Part shown: in pieces, positions 1 through 5,422 of the stretch
Layout: each line of letters begins with the position of its first letter
Position numbering within the stretch: position 1 is the stretch's first letter
DNA from: JBAROU01 sp049642385
GTDB taxonomy: Bacteria; Chloroflexota; Dehalococcoidia; DSTF01; RBG-16-68-14
Direction of reading: 5' to 3'
Length of the DNA stretch: 5,640 nucleotides
Assembly: GCA_049642385.1 (NCBI GenBank)
Contig: JBAROU010000019.1
Span: forward strand, 1-5,640
Notes under the pieces: generated by a model
The model's input: the letters and a program-made list of their open reading frames with translations, nothing else
What the model was told of the DNA's origin: nothing
Databases searched by the model: none
Position numbers and translations under genes: made by a program

Positions 1-796
1 GCCCTGGGCCGCCACCGAAGCGCGCGTCGCCGGGCACCCGGCGTTCGAGGTGCCGTATGGACTGGTCAGCCCCGCGCAGCAGAACGCCGTGATGGCGCGT
101 CGCTACATGCACGAGTACGGCGCGACGCAGGAGCATTTCGCGCGCGTTGCGGTGGCGCAACGGCGGCACGCCACGCACAATCCGCGCGCGCTGTTCCGCG
201 AGCCAATCACTGTCGATGACGTGCTCACCTCGCGCATGATCGCCGACCCGCTGCACCTGCTCGACTGTTGTGTCGAGACAGACGGCGCTTGCGCCGTCCT
301 CATTACGAGCGCAGAGCGCGCGCGTGACTTGCGACAACCGCCCGCGTACATCGCGGCGGCAGCGCAAGGCTCGGGCGCGCGCCACTACATGATGGCGCCC
401 TTCTACAAAAACGACGCCTTCGACCTGCCGAACGTCTACGCCGCGCGCGACGTCTACGCGATGGCGGGCGTGGGCCCCGCGGACATCGACGTGGCGCTGC
501 TATACGACGTGTTCAGCCCGCTCGTGCTCTGGCAACTCGAGGCGTACGGCTTCTGCGCGCCAGGCGAGGCCGGCCCGTTCGTCGCGGAGGGGCGGATCGA
601 CTGGCCGGACGGAGACATTCCGGTGAACACGCACGGCGGCAGCCTCTCCGAGGCGTACGTGCACGGCATGAACCACATCCTAGAGGCGGTGCGCCAGCTG
701 CGCGGCACATCCACCTGTCAGGTGGACGCCGCGAAGGTGGCGCTGGTCGCGGCGGCGCCCGTCGTGCCGACGAGCGTGCTGATCCTGCACAACTGA
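1..796 (+). CDS. Thiolase-fold protein, Ltp/SCP2-thiolase type (3' part; 5' end outside window)
   Basis: C-terminal 264 or so residues of a thiolase-superfamily protein. The frame is open from base 2, so the GTG at 50 is internal and the true start lies upstream; relatives are about 390 residues. Family signatures are FEVPYGLVSPAQ, the DCC..TDGACAVL segment, LLYDVFSP (where classical SCP2-thiolases have YDCF) and NTHGGSLSEAYVHGMNH near the C-terminus. The GHP histidine motif and the C-terminal catalytic cysteine of true thiolases are absent, so thiolytic chemistry is unlikely. Tyrosines in LLYD and SEAYVHG lie 51 residues apart, and the second is 45 residues from the end. From memory this matches active-site tyrosines discussed for the steroid side-chain aldolase Ltp2. 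The DUF35 gene 2 bases downstream is the expected partner, so an acyl-CoA retro-aldolase role is inferred. The substrate is unknown. Family assignment is firm; the exact reaction is not. Confidence 0.88.
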   Translation, partial: PWAATEARVAGHPAFEVPYGLVSPAQQNAVMARRYMHEYGATQEHFARVAVAQRRHATHNPRALFREPITVDDVLTSRMIADPLHLLDCCVETDGACAVLITSAERARDLRQPPAYIAAAAQGSGARHYMMAPFYKNDAFDLPNVYAARDVYAMAGVGPADIDVALLYDVFSPLVLWQLEAYGFCAPGEAGPFVAEGRIDWPDGDIPVNTHGGSLSEAYVHGMNHILEAVRQLRGTSTCQVDAAKVALVAAAPVVPTSVLILHN

Positions 797-798
797 CG

Positions 799-1215
799 AT
801 GAGCGAGGACATGATCGATCAACGCCCGTTGCCGGAAGTGACGCCGCTGACAGAGCCGTTCTGGTCGGCGGCGCGAGAGCACCGCCTGGTCATCCAGCGC
901 TGCGACGACTGCGCGGCGTATCGCTTCCCACCTGAGATCGCCTGTGTGTACTGCGGCTCCTTGCGGGCGACCTGGACGCCGGTAAGCGGCCGCGCGGCGT
1001 TGTGGAGCTGGACCGTCGCGCATCCGCCGCTCCTCCCTTACTTCGCCCAACGCGCGCCGTGGCCTGTGACTATCGTGCAGCTCGACGAGGGCCCGCGCAT
1101 GGTGACGAGCCTGGTCGATGTGTCACCCGAAGAGTATGCGATCGGGATGGCGCTGGTGGCGGACTTCGAGAAGATCGGCGACGAGATCACGCTCGTCGTC
1201 TTCCGCCGAGCGTAA
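799..1215 (+). CDS. DUF35 zinc-ribbon/OB-fold acyl-CoA-associated protein
   Basis: 138-residue protein with the usual two-part DUF35 build. An N-terminal helix (PFWSAAREHRLVIQRC, 20-35) leads into a rubredoxin-like zinc ribbon with Cys35, Cys38, Cys49 and Cys52. An OB-fold follows from about residue 60, opening with SGRAALWSWTVAH. Known proteins of this family pair with thiolase-fold partners; ChsH2's DUF35 domain binds the aldolase Ltp2. The gene starts 2 bases after the stop of the thiolase-like gene, so translational coupling is likely, and no clear Shine-Dalgarno is seen before ATG 799. The alternative ATG at 811 has GAGG only 2 bases upstream, which is too close, so 799 is preferred. The protein is stand-alone here, not fused to a MaoC domain. 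Its TAA directly abuts the stop of the convergent gene. Confidence 0.9.
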   Translation: MSEDMIDQRPLPEVTPLTEPFWSAAREHRLVIQRCDDCAAYRFPPEIACVYCGSLRATWTPVSGRAALWSWTVAHPPLLPYFAQRAPWPVTIVQLDEGPRMVTSLVDVSPEEYAIGMALVADFEKIGDEITLVVFRRA

Positions 1216-1647
1216 CTACTCGCTCAGGCGCAGGTGGCCGGGCGGGTCCGGCGGCAGCTGCCAGTCGATATACGTGTAGCCAAACTCGCGGTGGCGCTCG
1301 TTCGCCGCGTCGGTGGCCTCGCGGTACGCCGACTCCAGCGCGCTCCAGTCGTGCGCGCGGATCGCCTGTTCCAGCGGCTTCAGGTAATCGGCCTCGAACT
1401 GGCCCATCGCTTCCTCGTAGTTCGGTCGCACGACCGCCGCCATGCGCATCGTCTTGCGCATCTCGCTGAACTCATGCCGGGCGAGGTCCCAGTTGGCGCC
1501 CTGCGCCGCGTAGTAGAGGATCCAGTAACGATCAGAGACCTCGACCATCAACCGGGCCATGCCCGGTTGCATCTCGGCGATCTGGTCGAGCGTGAGGTCG
1601 CCGTGTTTCGTGTGCGCAACGGGCGATTGTTCGTCAGCCAACGTCAC
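1216..1647 (-). CDS. Small helical protein resembling a haem-less cytochrome c'/c556-type domain
   Basis: 143 residues, predicted largely helical, with no signal peptide, no membrane segment and no cysteine. The C-terminal part (about 86-136) follows the pattern of cytochrome c'/c556-like proteins: an amphipathic helix, then the haem-site region, then GYTYIDWQLPPDPP. The CxxCH site expected at 115-119 reads Ala-Asn-Glu-Arg-His, so covalent haem attachment is not possible. The middle segment (ANWDLARHEFSEMRKTMR, 51-68) also fits that family as I remember it. Homology is inferred from pattern, not from a search. The GTG start overlaps the GMC dehydrogenase stop as GTGA (1644-1647), with AAGGGAGG at 1651-1658 as ribosome site, so the two are very likely translationally coupled. 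The role is unknown. It may be a structural or assembly subunit of the GMC enzyme, standing where a cytochrome electron acceptor often lies in such operons. Confidence 0.82.
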   Translation of the reverse strand: MTLADEQSPVAHTKHGDLTLDQIAEMQPGMARLMVEVSDRYWILYYAAQGANWDLARHEFSEMRKTMRMAAVVRPNYEEAMGQFEADYLKPLEQAIRAHDWSALESAYREATDAANERHREFGYTYIDWQLPPDPPGHLRLSE

Positions 1648-3395
1648 TGCCCTCCCTTGCCATTGTCCGAACCAGCGCCATTCGTGAGTACCCTCTCGGG
1701 ATTTCCCGGAAAGACGACGTTCCCCGCGCTTCTCAGCGCCAGCGTATGGATCGTAAGCGTAGGATTGAACCCTGACGCCGACGCGAAGACGGCGCCATCT
1801 GTGCAGTACAGGTTCTCCATGTTGTGAAACTTGCCGTAGCGGTCACAGACGGACGCGTTGGGGTCGTCGCCCATGCGCAGCGTGCCCATGATGTGGCGGG
1901 AGCTCGCCGGCTCGTCCGCCGGCGCGATGAACGCGAACTGCGCCCCAGCCGCCTTGTGAATCTCGAGCATCTTCGGGCTGTAGAACTCTCGTGCAGAAAG
2001 CTCGAAGTCGTGGTTCTCGTATGTGATGCGGGCGACAGGAAGGCCATTCGCGTCGCGAACGTCAGGGTCGAGGTCGACGTAGTTCGTGAGCTGGGGCGCG
2101 TCTTCCGCCTGCATCGTCAACACGGCCAGATGATCGCGGAAGGGACTCTGGCGCATCATCTCTTGCAGCATCTTGCCTTTCTGTCCCATCGAGAACGCGT
2201 ACGTCTGCGCCTCGAAGATCGCCTCGTTGGCCGCACCGAACTCGATGATTCCGCCCAGCGGGCGTTCGGCGTCACCCGGCACACCTCGAAAGTCGCTCAT
2301 GCCGTGCGTCACGGAACGGCCGCGATGACCATGGAGGCGCTGGGGATACAGCCCGACAGCGGTGGTCTGGAAATGGAACATCAGATTGCGACCGACGAGC
2401 CCCGACGAGTTCCCGAGGCCGGTTCCTTCAAGATCGGAGAGGAAGCAGAGGCGGGCATCTTCGATCGGGCTCGTCGCCAGGACAACGATATCGGCCTTGG
2501 CCCGCTGCCGGCGGCCGTCGGGGTCGATGTATTCGACGGCAGTGATTCGCGTCTTGCCGCCGTTCGAGATGAGACGCGCGACCGGAGAGTTGAAGCGCAG
2601 CTGACAGTTCTCCGTCAGCAGCGCTTCGCGCAGGAAGGTGACGGCGGGCGAGCCTTTCGAGTTGTTCGGGCAGCCGTAGCCGGAGCAGAAGCCGCAGTCG
2701 ACGCAGGCCGGCCGGCCACGATACGGCCGCGAATTGACAGCGGTAGGATACGGGAACGGGTGGTACCCCTGCTTCGTCGCTCCCTCCGCCAGCACCAACG
2801 CCGAGTACATCGGCACGCCGGGCTCCATAGGATACGGGCCGCTGCGCGGAGGGCCGAACGGATCGCTATCGACCTTCCCCTGCACGCCTACCAACGTCTC
2901 GGCCTCTGTGTAGAAAGGCTCCAGTTCTTCATACGTGAGCGGCCAGTCGGCGAAGTTCGCGCCGGCTACCTCGCCAACCAGAGACGCGAGGTGAAAGTCT
3001 GCCTCCTGAAAGCGGGGGAATTTCATGTCGGCGTGGACAGCGCCACCACCGACGGTCTTGGGCAGCCCGTTGATATCGCCCGTCTGTGTGCGCGCCCCCG
3101 CCTCTTCGTTCGGGCGGAACGTGCGGGGATCAACGAGTGCATCGGCGCTGATCAGGTCACGGATGCTGAGCTTGAGCTCGTCGTTGCTGAAGAGCGGCAC
3201 GGGCTGGTCGGCACCCGGATCGTCCAGCCCCGGAAAGTAGTTGTCTCCCGCCTCGAAGACGAGCACCTTACGCCCGTGGCTGGCGAGCACGTGAGCGGCC
3301 GTCGCACCGCCAGCCCCACTGCCGATGACAATCGCATCGAAGGACGTGAGATCGGTGTTTCCCAGGACATTCGGTTCGCCTGAAGGTATGCCCAT
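1644..3395 (-). CDS. GMC-family FAD-dependent dehydrogenase with four-cysteine cluster
   Basis: 583-residue glucose-methanol-choline oxidoreductase, catalytic subunit of a probable membrane- or surface-attached dehydrogenase. The FAD Rossmann motif GSGAGG is at 25-30, with the acidic ribose-binding residue in VLVFEAG (Glu48). The GMC_oxred_C block carries HIMGTLRMG with catalytic His501, then CTDGAVFASASGFNPTLTIH with Asn544 of the His/Asn pair. Between the halves lies CVDCGFCSGYGCP, with Cys231, Cys234, Cys237 and Cys242. A comparable cysteine segment in bacterial FAD-glucose dehydrogenase holds a 3Fe-4S cluster, so an Fe-S centre is plausible but unproven. There is no signal peptide. The preceding gene (22 bases upstream) encodes the Tat-signal subunit 3 that probably carries it out of the cell, as in FAD-GDH and gluconate dehydrogenases. 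Substrate is undetermined (sugar, sugar acid, alcohol or sterol). The ribosome site before ATG 3395 is weak; no better nearby start was seen. Confidence 0.93.
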   Translation of the reverse strand: MGIPSGEPNVLGNTDLTSFDAIVIGSGAGGATAAHVLASHGRKVLVFEAGDNYFPGLDDPGADQPVPLFSNDELKLSIRDLISADALVDPRTFRPNEEAGARTQTGDINGLPKTVGGGAVHADMKFPRFQEADFHLASLVGEVAGANFADWPLTYEELEPFYTEAETLVGVQGKVDSDPFGPPRSGPYPMEPGVPMYSALVLAEGATKQGYHPFPYPTAVNSRPYRGRPACVDCGFCSGYGCPNNSKGSPAVTFLREALLTENCQLRFNSPVARLISNGGKTRITAVEYIDPDGRRQRAKADIVVLATSPIEDARLCFLSDLEGTGLGNSSGLVGRNLMFHFQTTAVGLYPQRLHGHRGRSVTHGMSDFRGVPGDAERPLGGIIEFGAANEAIFEAQTYAFSMGQKGKMLQEMMRQSPFRDHLAVLTMQAEDAPQLTNYVDLDPDVRDANGLPVARITYENHDFELSAREFYSPKMLEIHKAAGAQFAFIAPADEPASSRHIMGTLRMGDDPNASVCDRYGKFHNMENLYCTDGAVFASASGFNPTLTIHTLALRSAGNVVFPGNPERVLTNGAGSDNGKGGQ

Positions 3396-3417
3396 GACTT
3401 ACATTCGCCGTAGCGCG

Positions 3418-4338
3418 CTAGAAGAAGCGCGTCCCACCGACAGCCCCCACGATAGCGTCGACAAACTCGAGAACGTCTCCTTGGATGCCGCTGGAGTCTT
3501 CGCCGGGGTTAGGGGTGGAGAGTGGCTTCTCCGGGCGTTCGTTGTAACGCTCGCTCCCCTCGTCGTAGATCGCGTATCCCAAGGGCTGGCTGTCGCCATC
3601 ATGGCCGATCGATTGCCAGCCGGCGAGATCTGTATTGCCACCGTACTCCGGCGCTGCGTACCGACCTTCGATGGCGTGCTCCAACAGCAGTTGCGCGAAC
3701 TCCTGATCGCCCTCCGTCAGCACTTGGTCCTGATCTAGAGCGCTCAAGCCGACGAAGTTCTTGCTAAACAGCTCCTTGCTTTTCGCGTCGAGGTCTCGAA
3801 CGCCGCGCCGGTACTGCGCACGAAAGCCGGCCGTCGGACCGAGGACTGCATCGTTGAAGTCGCCGCCCGTTACGCCCGTCGAGCCGTACAACCGGATGCG
3901 CCAGGCCAGCTCCTTCGTGCGAGAGAGCGGCAGGAACTGGACGAAGGCGTCGTCGGGGAACGTGTCGGATGGCTGACCGGTCGCGCCGTCAGGGAAGGGT
4001 GCCCTGCCGCTGAACGGGCCGCCGGCGTAGATCGTGGGCGGATCGTGCTCGAACGCCGTGAGCAGGTTCTCGATGTACTGTACGGCGTCGAGGCCTGAGC
4101 TTCCCGCTGCGCCGTCGGTCGGAAGGAGTCGCGCGGCAGCGGCTTGCACGGTCGCGCGCTCGTGTTCGTTGAGGAAGGTAACGATGTGCTCGCCGTCGCC
4201 ACAGGCTTCCAGCGTCCAGGGCGCGAGCAGCACTACCGCGCCCGCCGACGTCGCCTTGAGGAACGTGCGCCGGCTCATGCGGCCGTTCATGGCGCGAGTA
4301 TAAGGCGCATCGTGTGTCCAGCCGACGTGGCCGTCCAT
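3418..4338 (-). CDS. Gluconate 2-dehydrogenase subunit 3-like protein, Tat signal, probable lipoprotein
   Basis: 306 residues from the outermost ATG (4338), with alternative in-frame ATGs at 4290 (residue 17) and 4278 (residue 21). A twin-arginine signal (SRRTFLK, 22-28) is followed by a hydrophobic stretch (32-43) and LEAC (43-46). Cys46 is the only cysteine in the protein, which supports lipidation after Tat export. The mature part matches gluconate_2-dh3: start of domain NEHERATVQAAAARLLP (57-73) and the hallmark EHAIEGRYAAPEYGGN (220-235), followed by LAGWQSIG. In characterised FAD-dehydrogenases this small subunit escorts the signal-less flavoprotein through Tat; the GMC gene lies 22 bases downstream. 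The first 16 residues exist only because of a 48-bp tandem duplication that copies the promoter and its ATG. Translation from 4290 gives a more usual short Tat n-region. No Shine-Dalgarno precedes either ATG, and both sit 6 bases after a TATACT box, suggesting leaderless mRNA. Confidence 0.9.
   Translation of the reverse strand: MDGHVGWTHDAPYTRAMNGRMSRRTFLKATSAGAVVLLAPWTLEACGDGEHIVTFLNEHERATVQAAAARLLPTDGAAGSSGLDAVQYIENLLTAFEHDPPTIYAGGPFSGRAPFPDGATGQPSDTFPDDAFVQFLPLSRTKELAWRIRLYGSTGVTGGDFNDAVLGPTAGFRAQYRRGVRDLDAKSKELFSKNFVGLSALDQDQVLTEGDQEFAQLLLEHAIEGRYAAPEYGGNTDLAGWQSIGHDGDSQPLGYAIYDEGSERYNERPEKPLSTPNPGEDSSGIQGDVLEFVDAIVGAVGGTRFF
4291..4323 (-). promoter_or_regulatory. Inner putative leaderless promoter (duplicate copy)
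   Basis: Second copy of the same module: TATACT at 4302-4297 on the minus strand, 6 bases before the in-frame ATG at 4290, again without a Shine-Dalgarno. It lies inside the reading frame that begins at 4338. If used, it yields a protein 16 residues shorter that starts MNGRMSRRTFLK. Confidence 0.45.
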
Positions 4339-4371
4339 GGCGCGAGTATAAAGCGCATCGTGTGTCCAGCC
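4339..4371 (-). promoter_or_regulatory. Outer putative leaderless promoter of the GMC operon
   Basis: On the minus strand a near-consensus -10 box TATACT occupies 4350-4345 and ends 6 bases before the ATG at 4338. That spacing would put the transcript start at or within a base of the A of the start codon, the classic geometry of leaderless mRNAs in actinomycetes, Deinococcus and relatives. No Shine-Dalgarno is present. A TGGACA hexamer lies upstream, but the spacer is only 12 bases, so the -35 element is uncertain. The SDR stop lies just upstream (4380-4378), so this 39-base gap would give the operon its own transcription start. Confidence 0.5.
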
Positions 4372-4377
4372 ACCAAG

Positions 4378-5322
4378 CTATGAGCCTGAGGCCGGCGCGG
4401 CTTCCTGTTCTGGCTGGGCTACCGCGCGCGAGACGAAGCCCTTGTCGAACAGCGCGGGCTGGATCTGCTGCGCGATCCCCTCGGGCGTCCAGCGACCGTC
4501 CGTCTCCATCTTCCTCGTTGGCTCCGGGATCGGGTACCAGCCGATCGTCCCACCGTAGACCATGAAGATGTGTCCGTTAATCCACCACGCGTCGTCGCTG
4601 GCGAGATAGACCACCATCGGCGCGATGTCGTCCGGGTCCTGGAGCATGGTCATCGTCTGGTCTTTCTTCGCGAGGCCCTGCTCCTGGCGCTTCTGGCGCG
4701 CCTCGTCGGAGACGCCGCCCGTCATGCGCGTGAGTGCCGCCGGAGCGATGCAGTTCACCGTCACCCCGTACTTGCCCAGGTCGAGCGCAGCGGTGCGCGT
4801 CAGGCCGGCGATGCCACCCTTCGCCGCTGAGTAGTTCGCCTGGCCGGTGTTGCCGGCAAGCCCCGCCCCCGAGGTGAACGTGATGATCCGCCCCGAGCGC
4901 TGCTGGCGAAAGAGCGCCGCCGCCGGCTTGAGCAGCGCGAACGTTCCCTTGAGGTGCACCTGAAGCACAGCATCCCACTCTTCTTCACCCATGTTGAACA
5001 CCATGCGATCGCGCAGGATGCCGTGTGGCGTCACCACGGCATCGAGCCTGCCGTACGTGGCGAGCGCCGTCCGGATGAGCGAATCACCGCCCTCCATCGA
5101 CGCGACCGACTCGTAGCAGGCGGTCGCCTCGCCGCCGTTCGCCTTGATCTCGTTGACGACCTCGTCCGCCGGGCCGGCGTCGTCGCCACTGCCGTCCATG
5201 TTCACGCCGGGGTCGTCGACGACGACCTTCGCGCCCGCGGCGCCGAACGCCAACGCCACACCACGCCCGATTCCGCGGCCGCCTCCCGTGACGATCGCTA
5301 CCTTGCCATCAAGCATTCCCAT
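4378..5322 (-). CDS. SDR dehydrogenase of the MFE-2/ChsB1 type (probable 3-hydroxyacyl-CoA dehydrogenase)
   Basis: 314-residue classical short-chain dehydrogenase. Cofactor motif TGGGRGIG is at 12-19 and the catalytic residues are Ser151, Tyr164 and Lys168 (YSAAK). The segment VDDPGVNMDGSGDDAG after strand 2, ILRDRMVFNM, the VHLKGTF stretch and YGVTVNCIAP..LTRMT are characteristic of the dehydrogenase domain of peroxisomal MFE-2 and of actinobacterial ChsB1, which oxidises a hydroxylated steroid side-chain CoA ester. A C-terminal tail from about 262 (GWYPIPEP..., DGRWTPEGI) also fits that group. The usual NNAG motif reads Thr-Pro-His-Gly at 98-101, which is unusual. The start is well supported by GGGGAGGT at 5328-5335 with good spacing; ATG 5316 (residue 3) is a less likely alternative. 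The gene lies 100 bases downstream of a MaoC-like dehydratase, the preceding enzyme type in beta-oxidation. NAD+ rather than NADP+ is likely from the acidic residues after strand 2, but not certain. Confidence 0.92.
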   Translation of the reverse strand: MGMLDGKVAIVTGGGRGIGRGVALAFGAAGAKVVVDDPGVNMDGSGDDAGPADEVVNEIKANGGEATACYESVASMEGGDSLIRTALATYGRLDAVVTPHGILRDRMVFNMGEEEWDAVLQVHLKGTFALLKPAAALFRQQRSGRIITFTSGAGLAGNTGQANYSAAKGGIAGLTRTAALDLGKYGVTVNCIAPAALTRMTGGVSDEARQKRQEQGLAKKDQTMTMLQDPDDIAPMVVYLASDDAWWINGHIFMVYGGTIGWYPIPEPTRKMETDGRWTPEGIAQQIQPALFDKGFVSRAVAQPEQEAAPASGS

Positions 5323-5327
5323 GGATT

Positions 5328-5335
5328 ACCTCCCC
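5328..5335 (-). promoter_or_regulatory. Ribosome binding site of the SDR gene
   Basis: On the minus strand GGGGAGGT lies here, with the GGAGG core ending 6 bases before ATG 5322. This strong site fixes the SDR start. It contrasts with the absence of any such site before the GMC operon's first gene. Confidence 0.75.
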
Positions 5336-5372
5336 GCACCACTGCTTCGCGGCCAGATGAGCCGCACCGCGT

Positions 5373-5402
5373 ACGCTAGCATCCAGCACCGCTAGGCGGC
5401 AA
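5373..5402 (-). promoter_or_regulatory. Possible promoter upstream of the SDR gene
   Basis: In the 100-base gap between the MaoC-like gene and the SDR gene, the minus strand has TTGCCG (5402-5397), an 18-base spacer and TAGCGT (5378-5373). This is a sigma-70-like arrangement of modest quality that would give a leader of about 40 bases. No clear terminator is seen in the gap, so read-through from the MaoC gene is equally possible. Confidence 0.22.
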
Positions 5403-5422
5403 GTACGCCTGCGGCGGGCTGG

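Larger units (their letters stand above)
4281..4371. repeat. 48-bp-period tandem duplication, two imperfect 43-bp copies
   Basis: Copy 1 is 4281-4323 and copy 2 is 4329-4371. By direct alignment they match at 41 of 43 bases, differing at 4287/4335 (t/c) and 4304/4352 (g/a). The period is 48 bases (16 codons), so the copied ATG stays in frame. Each copy contains, on the minus strand, a TATACT box, a 6-base spacer and an ATG followed by the next codons of the subunit 3 gene. The near identity implies a recent duplication or active maintenance. Confidence 0.93.

Noticed and set aside
1253..1262. Palindrome GGCAGCTGCC near the convergent gene ends, considered as a terminator
   Set aside because: It lies inside the coding sequence of the small helical protein, is only 10 bases long with no loop, and no T-run follows on either strand.
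1905..1924. Inverted repeat CGCCGG / CCGGCG with an 8-base loop
   Set aside because: It lies well inside the GMC coding region and is explained by Gly/Ala/Pro-type codons; no T-tract or other terminator feature follows.
1824..3383. A 519-codon open frame on the + strand, antisense to the GMC gene
   Set aside because: Its length is explained by high GC and the codon bias of the minus-strand gene. The protein is an Arg/Val/Glu-rich string with no recognisable domain, while the opposing frame has full GMC motifs.
3411..3420. Perfect 10-base palindrome TAGCGCGCTA over the stop of the subunit 3 gene
   Set aside because: Too short for a terminator, no T-tract follows, and it lies inside an operon. 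GC-rich DNA yields such palindromes by chance.
4354..4371. TGGACA as a -35 element for the TATACT boxes
   Set aside because: The hexamer resembles TTGACA, but the spacer is about 12 bases, too short for a normal sigma-70 promoter. It is noted with the promoter only as uncertain.
4281..4371. The two 43-bp copies as a CRISPR array or insertion-sequence ends
   Set aside because: There are only two direct copies with a 5-base gap, so no spacer-sized unit, no inverted ends and no transposase. A local tandem duplication explains them.
4144..4383. + strand open frame containing a repeated VHGASI(R/K)RIVCPA peptide
   Set aside because: The peptide repeat is simply the 48-bp promoter duplication read on the other strand. 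There is no start signal or domain.
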